Below, one piece after another: positions 28,411 through 35,899 of a stretch of 50,694 bases of DNA. The position numbers and the translations under genes were made by a program. Within the stretch, counting starts at the first letter, position 1; each line of letters begins with the position of its first letter. The notes below the pieces were generated by a model, which worked only from the letters and a program-made list of their open reading frames with translations, was not told the origin of the DNA and did not search any database. This DNA is from Desulfovibrio sp. (GTDB lineage: Bacteria > Desulfobacterota > Desulfovibrionia > Desulfovibrionales > Desulfovibrionaceae): NCBI GenBank assembly GCA_017454325.1, contig JAFTDG010000024.1, positions 1-50,694 on the forward strand, written 5' to 3'.

Positions 28411-28439
28411 TTGCCAAAGGCCATGAAAACGCATATTAA
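28411..28439 (+). promoter_or_regulatory. Promoter of the tRNA-tuf operon
   Basis: TTGCCA (28411-28416), a 17-base spacer and TATTAA (28434-28439) lie so that transcription would start about five bases before tRNA-Thr. A perfect palindrome AGAAAATGCATTTTCT sits just upstream at about 28393-28408 and could be a regulator site or part of a weak terminator for prmC. The 28329-28410 stretch contains no other feature that I can see. Confidence 0.55.
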
Positions 28440-28450
28440 GCGAACTTGCC

Positions 28451-28526
28451 GCTGGCGTAGCTCAACTGGCAGAGCAGCTGATTTGTAATCAGCAGGTTGC
28501 GGGTTCGAGTCCCATCGCCAGCTCCA
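28451..28526 (+). tRNA. tRNA-Thr (anticodon TGT)
   Basis: The acceptor stem GCTGGCG/CGCCAGC pairs fully. The anticodon loop is TTTGTAA, giving TGT (reads ACA). The T-arm is GCGGGTTCGAGTCCCAT-like, and CCA is encoded. It is the first gene of the Thr-Tyr-Gly-tuf array, the same order as the start of the E. coli tufB operon. Confidence 0.97.
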
Positions 28527-28570
28527 CAAAAAGCTGAACAGGAGCGCATAAAGCTCTTGCGGCAAAGTGT

Positions 28571-28656
28571 GGAGGGGTTCCCGAGTGGCCAAAGGGAACA
28601 GACTGTAAATCTGTCGTCGTAAGACTTCGGTGGTTCAAATCCACCCCCCTCCACCA
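28571..28656 (+). tRNA. tRNA-Tyr (anticodon GTA)
   Basis: Acceptor GGAGGGG/CCCCTCC, anticodon GTA, and a long variable arm (GTCGTAAGACTTC) that marks a class II tRNA. CCA is encoded. 86 bases. Confidence 0.97.
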
Positions 28657-28749
28657 CTCCTTCCGATGTTTTGTGCTACGGAAGGTGGCCGACTTACAAA
28701 ACTGCCTTGGCTGTAGGAGACAGAGTTCTGTCGGGAACTACGGTAACGT

Positions 28750-28825
28750 GCGGGAATAGCTCAACGGCTAGAGCATCAGCCTTCCAAGCTGAGGGTTGCG
28801 GGTTCGAATCCCGTTTCCCGCTCCA
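28750..28825 (+). tRNA. tRNA-Gly (anticodon TCC)
   Basis: Acceptor GCGGGAA/TTCCCGC. The anticodon stem TCAGC/GCTGA frames loop CTTCCAA, giving TCC (reads GGA). CCA is encoded. A 191-base leader separates it from the tuf start and holds no clear promoter. Confidence 0.97.
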
Positions 28826-29016
28826 TACCTGCCTGAACCGTAATTCTATTTTACTAAAGCCAAAGCAATCCCTGGTGTACAGGGACTTCATGCGGACAGC
28901 GGACCATTTGACGTTCCATCCCACTGCCGCAGCCGCTACGCGAGGGCGTTGCAGCGAACGCGTATTGTTTTTGTAACGTTGGTAAAACGCAAACTTATTT
29001 TTTAGGGAGACGTACA

Positions 29017-30210
29017 ATGGGCAAGGAAAAATACGAACGCAAAAAGCCCCATGTGAACATTGGCACCATCGGCCACATCGACCACGGTAAAACAACGCTG
29101 ACTGCAGCAATAACCAAGATTGCAGGCCTCAAGGGCGAAGGGAAGTTCATTTCCTATGATGAAATTGACAAGGCCCCTGAGGAAAAGGAACGCGGTATTA
29201 CCATTTCCACTGCGCATGTGGAATATGAAACTGATAAGCGTCATTACGCGCATGTGGATTGCCCCGGTCATGCCGACTATATTAAAAATATGATTACTGG
29301 TGCTGCACAGATGGACGGCGGCATCCTTGTTGTTGCGGCTACGGATGGTCCGATGCCTCAGACCCGTGAGCATATTTTGCTCGCCCGTCAGGTGGGAGTG
29401 CCGCAGCTCGTGGTGTTTTTGAACAAGTGCGATCTCGTGGATGACGAGGAGCTCTTGGAGCTCGTGGAACTGGAAGTGCGTGAACTGCTTTCCAGTTACG
29501 ATTTCCCCGGCGATGATGTGCCCGTGATTCGTGGTTCTGCTCTCAAGGCTCTTGAATGTGATAATCCCGACGCGCCAGAGGCGAAGTGCATTGCTGAACT
29601 GCTGAAGGCTTGCGATGATTTTATTCCTGATCCGCAGCGCGATATTGATAAGCCCTTCCTTATGCCCATTGAAGACGTCTTTTCCATTTCCGGTCGCGGT
29701 ACAGTGGTGACCGGTCGTGTGGAGCGCGGCGTTATCAAGGTCGGTGATGAGGTGGAAATTGTGGGTATTAAACCCACGCAAAAGACCACCTGCACAGGCG
29801 TTGAAATGTTCCGCAAGCTGCTTGACCAGGGGCAGGCTGGGGATAATATCGGTGTGCTTCTGCGTGGTACGAAACGCGATGAGGTAGAGCGTGGTCAAGT
29901 GCTTGCCGCGCCCAAGAGCATCACGCCTCACAAGAAATTTAAGGCTGAGGTTTATGTGCTCTCCAAGGAAGAAGGTGGACGCCACACGCCCTTCTTCTCT
30001 GGCTATCGTCCGCAATTCTATTTCCGTACAACAGATATTACAGGCGTTATCAATCTTCCCGAGGGTGTGGAAATGGTTATGCCTGGTGACAACAGCCAGT
30101 TTATTGTTGAACTCATCGCGCCTATTGCCATGGAAAATGGCCTGCGTTTCGCCATTCGTGAAGGCGGACGTACCGTCGGTTCCGGCGTGGTGACTGAAAT
30201 TATTGAGTAA
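29017..30210 (+). CDS. tuf: Elongation factor Tu
   Basis: A 397-residue GTPase that delivers aminoacyl-tRNA to the ribosome. GTP-binding motifs are [14 protein letters not shown], the switch I region [32 protein letters not shown] and NKCDLVDD. Domains 2 and 3 are complete ([23 protein letters not shown]; tail [14 protein letters not shown]). The ribosome site GGGAGA lies about eight bases before the ATG. It shares the operon with the preceding tRNAs, which supply substrates for the same factor. rpmG follows five bases after the stop. Confidence 0.98.
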   Translation: MGKEKYERKKPHVNIGTIGHIDHGKTTLTAAITKIAGLKGEGKFISYDEIDKAPEEKERGITISTAHVEYETDKRHYAHVDCPGHADYIKNMITGAAQMDGGILVVAATDGPMPQTREHILLARQVGVPQLVVFLNKCDLVDDEELLELVELEVRELLSSYDFPGDDVPVIRGSALKALECDNPDAPEAKCIAELLKACDDFIPDPQRDIDKPFLMPIEDVFSISGRGTVVTGRVERGVIKVGDEVEIVGIKPTQKTTCTGVEMFRKLLDQGQAGDNIGVLLRGTKRDEVERGQVLAAPKSITPHKKFKAEVYVLSKEEGGRHTPFFSGYRPQFYFRTTDITGVINLPEGVEMVMPGDNSQFIVELIAPIAMENGLRFAIREGGRTVGSGVVTEIIE

Positions 30211-30215
30211 ATCGT

Positions 30216-30365
30216 ATGCGAGTTAATATTATTCTGGCTTGTACTGAGTGCAAACGCCGCAACTACAGCACCCGGAAAAATAAGAAAAATACAACCGGGC
30301 GTCTCGAGATGAAAAAGTATTGTCCATGGGACAAAAAGCATACGTTACATCGCGAGACTAGGTAA
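30216..30365 (+). CDS. rpmG: 50S ribosomal protein L33
   Basis: A 49-residue protein ([19 protein letters not shown]... ending HTLHRETR). It keeps the first Cys pair (CTEC), but the second pair is reduced to one Cys in YCPWDKKHT, so full zinc-ribbon binding is doubtful. It starts five bases after tuf and precedes tRNA-Trp; a small G-rich/C-rich hairpin follows at about 30375-30400 without a T-run. Confidence 0.95.
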   Translation: MRVNIILACTECKRRNYSTRKNKKNTTGRLEMKKYCPWDKKHTLHRETR

Positions 30366-30409
30366 TAACAATTTCGAAGGGGGGTAAAACCCTCTTTCGA
30401 GAGTAACGC

Positions 30410-30486
30410 AGGGCAGTAGCTCTAACGGCTAGAGCGGCGGTCTCCAAAACCGCATGTTGGGGGTTCGAATCCCTCCTGCCCTGCCA
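30410..30486 (+). tRNA. tRNA-Trp (anticodon CCA)
   Basis: Acceptor AGGGCAG/CTGCCCT. The anticodon stem GCGGT/ACCGC holds loop CTCCAAA with anticodon CCA. The terminal CCA is encoded. It sits between rpmG and secE, a placement common in Gram-negative genomes. Confidence 0.97.
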
Positions 30487-30508
30487 TTTTTTATATTCGG
30501 ATTTCACC

Positions 30509-30748
30509 ATGGCAAAAAAACAGGCTCAACCTGCCGACCTAAAGACAGAACGTGACCCCAGTCCTCTTGCTCGCTTGGTGCGATATGTGGAAGACTCTCG
30601 GGCCGAGCTGCGCAAGGTCACTTGGCCCACGCTGCAAGAAACGCGCAAGGCCACATTGGCCGTGCTGGGCTTTGTAGCCGTGATGGCCGTCATACTGGGG
30701 CTGGTGGACCTCGGTCTGTCTACCCTGATCAAGTCCATACTGTCCTGA
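30509..30748 (+). CDS. secE: Preprotein translocase subunit SecE
   Basis: A 79-residue single-span membrane protein that clamps SecY. The amphipathic segment RLVRYVEDSRAELRKVTWPT carries the conserved KVTWPT motif. It is followed by QETRKATLAVLGFVAVMAVI and a hydrophobic segment of about 20 residues. The N-terminus is short and charged, as in most bacteria other than enterics. nusG starts eight bases later. Confidence 0.96.
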   Translation: MAKKQAQPADLKTERDPSPLARLVRYVEDSRAELRKVTWPTLQETRKATLAVLGFVAVMAVILGLVDLGLSTLIKSILS

Positions 30749-30756
30749 AGGCCACT

Positions 30757-31335
30757 ATGAACACCGACGACCGCGTTATAGACGATACTTCTGAACTTTC
30801 CAAAAAGCCTCGCTGGTATATTGTGCATACCTATTCAGGTTTTGAGCAGCGTGTGCAAAAGACCATCAATGAACTGCACCGTACTGGTCAGGATCAGGGG
30901 CTTATCGAAGAGGTGGTTGTACCCACAGAAAAAGTCATAGAACCCACCAAAACCGGAGAGCAGCGAACAACTACCCGAAAGTTCTATCCGGGGTATGTCA
31001 TGGTGAGAATGACCATGACTGACCTCTCTTGGCATCTGGTGCAGAATATCTCAAAGGTTACAGGCTTTGTTGGTGGTAAGAATCGTCCCACGCCAATGCG
31101 CGAAAGTGAGGCACAACGCATTTTGTCGCTCATGGAAACGCGACAGGAAACACCTCGGCCGAAATTTAATTTTGACCGTGGTGATGAGGTGCGCGTAATT
31201 GAAGGACCTTTTGGTGGTTTTAATGGCGTGGTAGAGGATGTCAACTATGATAAGGGGAAACTGCGTGTATCTGTTTCCATTTTTGGTCGTCAGACCCCGG
31301 TGGAGCTAGACTTCGCGCAGGTTGCCAAGAGTTAA
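30757..31335 (+). CDS. nusG: Transcription termination/antitermination factor NusG
   Basis: A 192-residue factor that binds RNA polymerase beside the clamp and links it to the ribosome or Rho. The NGN domain is evident in RWYIVHTYSGFEQRVQKTI, KFYPGYVMVRMTMTD and VTGFVGGKNRPTPM. The KOW domain shows GDEVRVIEGPFGGFNGVVEDV and ends VELDFAQVAKS. The N-terminal tail of about 17 residues is acidic. The ATG at 30757 follows a GAAGGC site; the upstream in-frame codons belong to secE. Confidence 0.97.
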   Translation: MNTDDRVIDDTSELSKKPRWYIVHTYSGFEQRVQKTINELHRTGQDQGLIEEVVVPTEKVIEPTKTGEQRTTTRKFYPGYVMVRMTMTDLSWHLVQNISKVTGFVGGKNRPTPMRESEAQRILSLMETRQETPRPKFNFDRGDEVRVIEGPFGGFNGVVEDVNYDKGKLRVSVSIFGRQTPVELDFAQVAKS

Positions 31336-31351
31336 TGCTTCTGTGTTACAG

Positions 31352-31371
31352 GCGTATATTCCTGTATACGC
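31352..31371 (+). promoter_or_regulatory. Hairpin in the nusG-rplK spacer
   Basis: GCGTATA (31352-31358) pairs with TATACGC (31365-31371) around a six-base loop, 23 bases before the rplK ATG. No T-run follows, so it is unlikely to end transcription. In several bacteria the rplK leader is where ribosomal protein L1 represses translation; that role here is an inference. Confidence 0.4.
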
Positions 31372-31394
31372 GGGCAGGATGAAGGATATTACAC

Positions 31395-31817
31395 ATGGCT
31401 AAGAAAGAAGTTGCCAAGATCAAATTGCAGATTCCCGCTGGTGCGGCAAATCCCTCACCGCCAGTAGGTCCGGCTTTAGGTCAGCATGGCTTGAATATCA
31501 TGGGTTTTTGCAAGGAATTTAATGCCAGAACTCAGGATCAGAAAGGCATGATCATTCCTGTAGTAATAACCGTATATGCCGATCGGTCTTTTAGTTTTAT
31601 CACTAAGACTCCTCCTGCTGCTGTTTTGATTATGAAAGCCGCCAAAATAGAGAAGGGTTCTGGTGAACCCAATCGCAACAAGGTCGGTAAGTTGACTATG
31701 GCGCAGGTGGAAGAAATAGCCAAGATCAAATTGCCTGATCTCAATGCGGCAACTGTTGAGGCAGCGGTAAAGTCCATTGCTGGAACAGCGCGAAGCATGG
31801 GTATTGAAATAATGTAG
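31395..31817 (+). CDS. rplK: 50S ribosomal protein L11
   Basis: A 140-residue protein of the GTPase-associated centre. It shows the N-terminal motif [21 protein letters not shown], in which the proline helix is targeted by thiostrepton-type drugs, and [19 protein letters not shown]. The rRNA-binding C-terminal domain ends [16 protein letters not shown]. Ribosome site AAGGAT. A 138-base spacer with hairpins separates it from rplA, unlike the very short spacing in E. coli. Confidence 0.98.
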   Translation: MAKKEVAKIKLQIPAGAANPSPPVGPALGQHGLNIMGFCKEFNARTQDQKGMIIPVVITVYADRSFSFITKTPPAAVLIMKAAKIEKGSGEPNRNKVGKLTMAQVEEIAKIKLPDLNAATVEAAVKSIAGTARSMGIEIM

Positions 31818-31829
31818 GAGCACAGGTTT

Positions 31830-31880
31830 GAGGATATTGGTCGTTGCTCGATACAACATGAGAATATCCTCTGCTTTTTG
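31830..31880 (+). promoter_or_regulatory. Attenuator-like hairpin between rplK and rplA
   Basis: GAGGATATT (31830-31838) pairs perfectly with AATATCCTC (31863-31871) around a 24-base loop and is followed by TGCTTTTTGTG. The stem and U-rich tail resemble a partial terminator that could lower rplA-L expression relative to rplK. The loop is long, so strength is doubtful. Confidence 0.45.
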
Positions 31881-31897
31881 TGTTGCAATCAATTGTA

Positions 31898-31929
31898 CTG
31901 CCACCTTCGCGCATGCAGAAGTACGGCAG
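31898..31929 (+). promoter_or_regulatory. Hairpin immediately upstream of rplA
   Basis: CTGCC (31898-31902) plus CTTC pair with GAAG plus GGCAG (31925-31929), with small internal loops. It ends about 15 bases before the AAAGGA ribosome site of rplA, so it could govern translation of L1, for example by L1 binding. Seen in sequence; function inferred. Confidence 0.35.
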
Positions 31930-31955
31930 GAGATGCCAACCTAAAGGATTATCAC

Positions 31956-32663
31956 ATGCCAAGACATGGCAAAAATTTTCGTAAAGCGCTCGAGGCAAAT
32001 AACCTTCAGGAGCGTTTTAGTGTTGAAGATGCTGTAAGCAAGTCGCTGGCTTGTTCCTTCGCAAAATTCGATGAAACAGTGGATGTGGCAGTACGTTTAG
32101 GTGTGGATCCTAAATATTCTGACCAGATGGTGAGAGGTGCAGTAACACTTCCTAACGGTTTGGGTAAAACAGTCCGCGTTGTTGTATTTTGCAAAGGCGA
32201 GAAGCAGGCGGAAGCGAAAGAGGCTGGTGCTGATGTTGTAGGTGCAGAAGACCTTGTCGCCAGGATCAAGGAAGGATGGCTTGATTTTGACGCAGCAGTA
32301 GCCACTCCTGATGTAATGGCACTTGTTGGTCAAATTGGTCGTCTGCTAGGACCTCGTGGCCTTATGCCTAATGCAAAAACCGGGTCTGTAACATTTGACG
32401 TGGCAAAAGCTGTCAATGAACTTAAGGCGGGCCGCGTTGAATTTAAGGTCGATAAAGCTGGGGTGCTGCATGCACCTCTTGGTAAGGTTTCCTTTGGTCC
32501 CGAGAAGATCCTGGAAAATCTTAAAGCCCTGTTAGATGCAGTGAACCGTTTGAAACCGTCTGCTGCCAAGGGTGCATATATGCTTTCAATGGCGTTATCT
32601 ACGACAATGGGCCCTGGCTTTAAAGTGGATATGACGAAGGTTAAAAATTTTCTTGAGGGATAA
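31956..32663 (+). CDS. rplA: 50S ribosomal protein L1
   Basis: A 235-residue protein of the mobile L1 stalk that helps release deacylated tRNA; in many bacteria it also represses its own operon. Motifs are [36 protein letters not shown], the domain II region [21 protein letters not shown], and [19 protein letters not shown]. The ATG at 31956 is preceded by AAAGGA; upstream in-frame codons lie in the hairpin-rich spacer and are not part of the protein. Confidence 0.97.
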   Translation: MPRHGKNFRKALEANNLQERFSVEDAVSKSLACSFAKFDETVDVAVRLGVDPKYSDQMVRGAVTLPNGLGKTVRVVVFCKGEKQAEAKEAGADVVGAEDLVARIKEGWLDFDAAVATPDVMALVGQIGRLLGPRGLMPNAKTGSVTFDVAKAVNELKAGRVEFKVDKAGVLHAPLGKVSFGPEKILENLKALLDAVNRLKPSAAKGAYMLSMALSTTMGPGFKVDMTKVKNFLEG

Positions 32664-32862
32664 GTCTGTAAGCCCTGAGGGGAAGTGCATTCTTTCCTCA
32701 AGAATGCGCACATTCTAGCATCCAATAGTATGTGCGGATATTGACTGTGGCAACGGAATTCGGGTCGAAGACGGCAGGTAGGCGTGGTGCCTTTAATATC
32801 CTGCCTAGACTTTTCTTTGGCTCGGCATTCCACCTGGCAACCTAGAACGTGAGAGGTATCAC
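32664..32862 (+). promoter_or_regulatory. rplJ leader (putative L10 autoregulatory region)
   Basis: A 199-base gap before rplJ. It contains TGCATTCT/AGAATGCGCA-type pairing near 32685-32712 and a hairpin built from GGCAGG near 32773 and CCTGCC near 32800. Many bacteria carry an L10-binding leader here that balances rplJL translation. Position and structure fit that role, but I cannot score it against a covariance model. Confidence 0.45.
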
Positions 32863-33387
32863 GTGGACAGGTCTGGAAAGGCCGCAATTATAGAAGCTGT
32901 TAAGGCTCGTGCCAACGAAGCTTCCTTTGCGGTGATTACGGACTTCAAGGGCATGACGGTGGAAGAGCTGACGAACCTGCGTGTTGGCCTACGCAAGGCT
33001 GGTGGCGAGTATCATGTCGTCAAGAACACGCTGGCACGTATTGCTCTGACCGGAGGTACGCACGACGTTATCAAGGACAAGTTCCATGAAAACTGCGGCG
33101 TTGCTTTTGGGTTCGATGACCCTGTGGCGGTGGCCAAGGCACTCAGTGATTTTGCCAAGCAGAGCAAGCTTTTTCAACTGCGTTGCGCCAGCCTGGATGG
33201 CAAACCCATGGCCGCCGACCAGGTTGATGCTCTGGCCAAGCTGCCCAATAAGGAGCAGTTGTTAGGTCAGTTGCTTGGCACTATGAATGCCGTACCCACC
33301 AATTTTGTATCTTTGTTTGCCAATATCCTGCGCGGTCTGCTGTATGCACTCAAGGCTATTGAGGAGCAGAAGGCAAAAGCAGCATAA
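32863..33387 (+). CDS. rplJ: 50S ribosomal protein L10
   Basis: A 174-residue stalk base protein; its C-terminal helix carries the L7/L12 dimers. Motifs are [19 protein letters not shown], the loop [15 protein letters not shown], and [20 protein letters not shown]. The helical tail is [14 protein letters not shown]. The start codon is GTG, with GAGAGGT upstream, which would lower initiation and fits autoregulation. rplL follows after 50 bases. Confidence 0.97.
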   Translation: MDRSGKAAIIEAVKARANEASFAVITDFKGMTVEELTNLRVGLRKAGGEYHVVKNTLARIALTGGTHDVIKDKFHENCGVAFGFDDPVAVAKALSDFAKQSKLFQLRCASLDGKPMAADQVDALAKLPNKEQLLGQLLGTMNAVPTNFVSLFANILRGLLYALKAIEEQKAKAA

Positions 33388-33437
33388 ATGGCCAAGCATT
33401 GGAACATCAGCAATACGCCAAAGAATAGGAGACTATC

Positions 33438-33827
33438 ATGGCCGTTACCAAAGAAGAAGTTATTGAATTCATAAGCAATATGTCTGTCCTTGAACTCTCT
33501 GAGTTAATTAAGGAACTGGAAGAAAAATTCGGTGTTTCCGCTGCCGCACCTGCTGCTGCTATGGTGATGGCTGCCCCAGCAGCAGGCGGTGCCGCTGCCG
33601 AAGCCGCTGAAGAAAAAACCGAGTTTGACGTTATTCTGAAAGAAGCCGGTGCAAATAAAATCGGCGTCATCAAAGTAGTACGTGCTCTTACTACCCTGGG
33701 GCTTAAGGAAGCCAAGGAAAAGGTTGATGGATGTCCTTCAACCCTCAAGGAAGGTGTTTCCAAGGAAGAGGCTGAGGAGGCCAAGAAACAGCTTACAGAG
33801 GCCGGTGCTACTGTCGAGATAAAATAG
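33438..33827 (+). CDS. rplL: 50S ribosomal protein L7/L12
   Basis: A 129-residue acidic protein; several copies recruit translation factors. The N-terminal dimerisation region reads [26 protein letters not shown]. An Ala-rich hinge (about 36-55) leads to the C-terminal domain [21 protein letters not shown] and [13 protein letters not shown]. It is followed by a strong terminator; rpoB is not found downstream. Confidence 0.98.
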   Translation: MAVTKEEVIEFISNMSVLELSELIKELEEKFGVSAAAPAAAMVMAAPAAGGAAAEAAEEKTEFDVILKEAGANKIGVIKVVRALTTLGLKEAKEKVDGCPSTLKEGVSKEEAEEAKKQLTEAGATVEIK

Positions 33828-33850
33828 TTCCTGTTATATAGTTATTGTTT

Positions 33851-33884
33851 GAGCGGAGCCGTAGAGGTTCCGCTCTTTTTTTAG
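33851..33884 (+). terminator. Rho-independent terminator after rplL
   Basis: GAGCGGA (33851-33857) pairs with TCCGCTC (33869-33875) and is followed by seven T's (TTTTTTTAGC). Intrinsic terminator of the ribosomal-protein operon. It ends transcription where rpoB would usually be read. Confidence 0.9.
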
Positions 33885-33973
33885 CAAAACATATTATTAA
33901 GCGATAAAATATGCTGGGATAATTCAGCTGGGATGAAGTCGCTGCAGTGAATGATGTCCGTGGTAGCTGGAGA

Positions 33974-34261
33974 TTATTTCTGTATTGGTAATTCGCTGTT
34001 AGCGTGAACAGTGCAATATGTAGTTAAAAATTCGACGCCAGCTGCAGTAAGTGTACGTCCGTCATGCACATCTGCTATCCATCCTTTCTTGTACAGTTCA
34101 TTAAGACATTTATTGTCAGGAACATCACCACCGTCACGGATAGCAAGTAACGCAGCAACAAAACGTGCCTTACGTGCTTCTTTCCGCTCCTGGATAAACT
34201 TATGAGTATACGCTGCTACCACAACAGAGGCGGCTCCAAGACAGAAGGAAACTATTGCCAT
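33974..34261 (-). CDS. Small membrane-anchored protein paired with a NYN-domain gene
   Basis: A 95-residue protein of unknown family. Residues 2-19 (AIVSFCLGAASVVVAAYT) form one membrane segment. Next comes a basic stretch (KFIQERKEARKAR) and then a compact soluble part. LNELYKKGWIADVHDGRTLTAAGVEFL looks like the recognition region and wing of a small winged-helix or ribosomal-type domain: this is a shape judgement, not a match. It lies 14 bases after the NYN gene in the same direction, so the two are probably co-transcribed. The base composition is AT-rich compared with the ribosomal operon upstream. Confidence 0.65.
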   Translation of the reverse strand: MAIVSFCLGAASVVVAAYTHKFIQERKEARKARFVAALLAIRDGGDVPDNKCLNELYKKGWIADVHDGRTLTAAGVEFLTTYCTVHANSELPIQK

Positions 34262-34275
34262 GCCGATACCTTTAC

Positions 34276-34872
34276 TTAGTAGTATTTACTATCCTCAGGA
34301 TATTTGTGCAGTAGATTCCCTTTGTCCCAGTATTTATCTCTAATTGTAGTGAGGATATCATCAAAATCATGAATTTTAGTAGCATGACGTTTAAGTTCAC
34401 CAGCAAGAGAATCCGTTGGAGCTACAATTTCTGTGCGTATTCCTTCGCAACGCAATAATTCGACCATGGGTGCGAAGTCTCCATCAGCAGCAAATAGCAT
34501 TAGGTAATCAGGTCGCAGTTTCATGCACAGCATAAGTGTGGTTAGCATTAGTCGCTGATCATCACTTTGCTTATATCCACTGACGGAGTTGGCACTGCTT
34601 TTTGAAGTACATTCGATAACTCTGGCACCTGACATTTGCAGTGCATATTGTTTATTCACAAAGGCGGTTGTAACTTTTGAAATAGATTCGTCGGATGTAT
34701 CGCTCGGTACACGATGAACGAGCGGCACCAGTGTTTCAATAATGTCTGTTGTTCCTGCATCACTGCAGCATGAAATGATTTCTTTAAGCGGAAGAAATGG
34801 AAAACCAAAATTTTTGGCATGATATTCCATAGGGATCAGGTCAATAGCAATAATTTTTTTTAGCATAGACAT
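34276..34872 (-). CDS. NYN-domain protein (LabA/DUF88-like, PIN-type nuclease fold)
   Basis: A 198-residue protein with the features of NYN domains, which are related to PIN nucleases. There is an early acidic residue in IIAIDLIP (Asp11) and a central acidic pair in KQSDDQRLMLTTLM (Asp104, Asp105). The characteristic core is YLMLFAADGDFAPMVELLR (Asp130, Asp132), followed by GIRTEIVAPTDSLAGELKRHATKIHDFDDI. The acidic residues would bind metal in a ribonuclease active site. The usual N-terminal Asp-Gly-x-Asn signature is altered. The substrate is unknown. No good ribosome site precedes the start (34872, or 34866), and only 18 bases separate it from the divergent metalloprotease gene. Confidence 0.75.
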   Translation of the reverse strand: MSMLKKIIAIDLIPMEYHAKNFGFPFLPLKEIISCCSDAGTTDIIETLVPLVHRVPSDTSDESISKVTTAFVNKQYALQMSGARVIECTSKSSANSVSGYKQSDDQRLMLTTLMLCMKLRPDYLMLFAADGDFAPMVELLRCEGIRTEIVAPTDSLAGELKRHATKIHDFDDILTTIRDKYWDKGNLLHKYPEDSKYY

Positions 34873-34890
34873 AATCTATCAGGCATAAAA

Positions 34891-35859
34891 ATGAATAATA
34901 TGAAAAGAATAGAAGAACATATCCTGTTCAAAAGACAGAATACGCGACGAAGGCAATCAGGGCAAGCTCATCAGCATACCAGACAAACAATTATGACTCT
35001 ATATGCAATATCCTTGCTAACAATCGCGATGCTTGCAGGGCCTGCTAAAAGTATAGCAACAAGTAATGTATCGAGAGAATACAGACAAGAGCCATTTCGC
35101 ATATGTTATAGTGTTGATGAAACCGGGATCCCTCAAGATGATAGCAATCGTAATGGTGTGCCTGATAGGGTGGAAGACATTATGACCCAGCTCAAATCAG
35201 TACGAGATCTGTTCCTTACGTTGGGGTTTCCTGACCCATTAGGCTCTGAACGGTTTGCCACTGTAAATGAATTTGTAGTGAACCTCGTTCCACGACGTAA
35301 ACTGGGGCATAATGTTATAGGTCGTGCGCATTGGGGTGCATCTTCAAATGGGAAAAGCATATATATGGAAATTTCTGAAGATCAGGATGCAAAATGGTCA
35401 TCAGCGCCCGTTCATGAGTATTTTCACTATATTCAATTTTCAGCCATGTCCTACAATAGGGCATGGTTGCTGGAGGGAACAGCCCGTTGGGCAGAAGATG
35501 TGGTTAAAGATGTTGCTCGACAGCCTGTGGATACGTTGGCAGCCGATGTGCAGGACCCCTACTTTATGAGGGCTGTTACATCATCTTCGTATTCATCTGC
35601 TCTTATGCTCTGGAGGCCGTTGTGCGCCATTTGTGGTACAGCACGTATCCCTGATCATCTCGTACGTAAAAGGCGATATGTTGACGGTACGCCTGTATTT
35701 GAAGGTAGTAGTATTCAGGGAGCTGCGGCGATACGTAATGTATTCGACTGTTTGGGGCGTAATGGAATGGATGTAAAGTTAGATAAAAATGAAGAAGATA
35801 TAGATATTATGAACTGTGTACGAAGTACGGTACAATGGTGCTTATCAAAGACAAAGTAA
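34891..35859 (+). CDS. Exported putative zinc metalloprotease (MXAN_6640-like)
   Basis: A 322-residue protein with a hydrophobic segment at about 36-52 (LYAISLLTIAMLAGPAK) serving as signal or anchor. A calcium-binding-like DDSNRNGVPDRVED lies at 83-96. The zinc motif is HEYFH at 175-179, with a third ligand candidate Glu195 in WLLEGTARWAED, a gluzincin layout. DxNxNGxPD plus HEYFH plus WxxEGTAxWxED is the arrangement I associate with the MXAN_6640 group of putative metalloproteases. Substrate unknown. A start at Met35 (34993) would leave a cleaner signal peptide but lacks a ribosome site. AT-rich, divergent from the NYN gene. Confidence 0.75.
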   Translation: MNNMKRIEEHILFKRQNTRRRQSGQAHQHTRQTIMTLYAISLLTIAMLAGPAKSIATSNVSREYRQEPFRICYSVDETGIPQDDSNRNGVPDRVEDIMTQLKSVRDLFLTLGFPDPLGSERFATVNEFVVNLVPRRKLGHNVIGRAHWGASSNGKSIYMEISEDQDAKWSSAPVHEYFHYIQFSAMSYNRAWLLEGTARWAEDVVKDVARQPVDTLAADVQDPYFMRAVTSSSYSSALMLWRPLCAICGTARIPDHLVRKRRYVDGTPVFEGSSIQGAAAIRNVFDCLGRNGMDVKLDKNEEDIDIMNCVRSTVQWCLSKTK

Positions 35860-35899
35860 GGTCTCGTAAATATATTAGCACAGGGAAAAAAGTAACAAG

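Noticed and set aside
29002..30015. 337-codon open frame opposite tuf
   Set aside because: Antisense to EF-Tu; codon-biased genes often leave such shadows.
30375..30400. G-run/C-run hairpin between rpmG and tRNA-Trp
   Set aside because: No T-run follows and transcription must continue into tRNA-Trp and secE.
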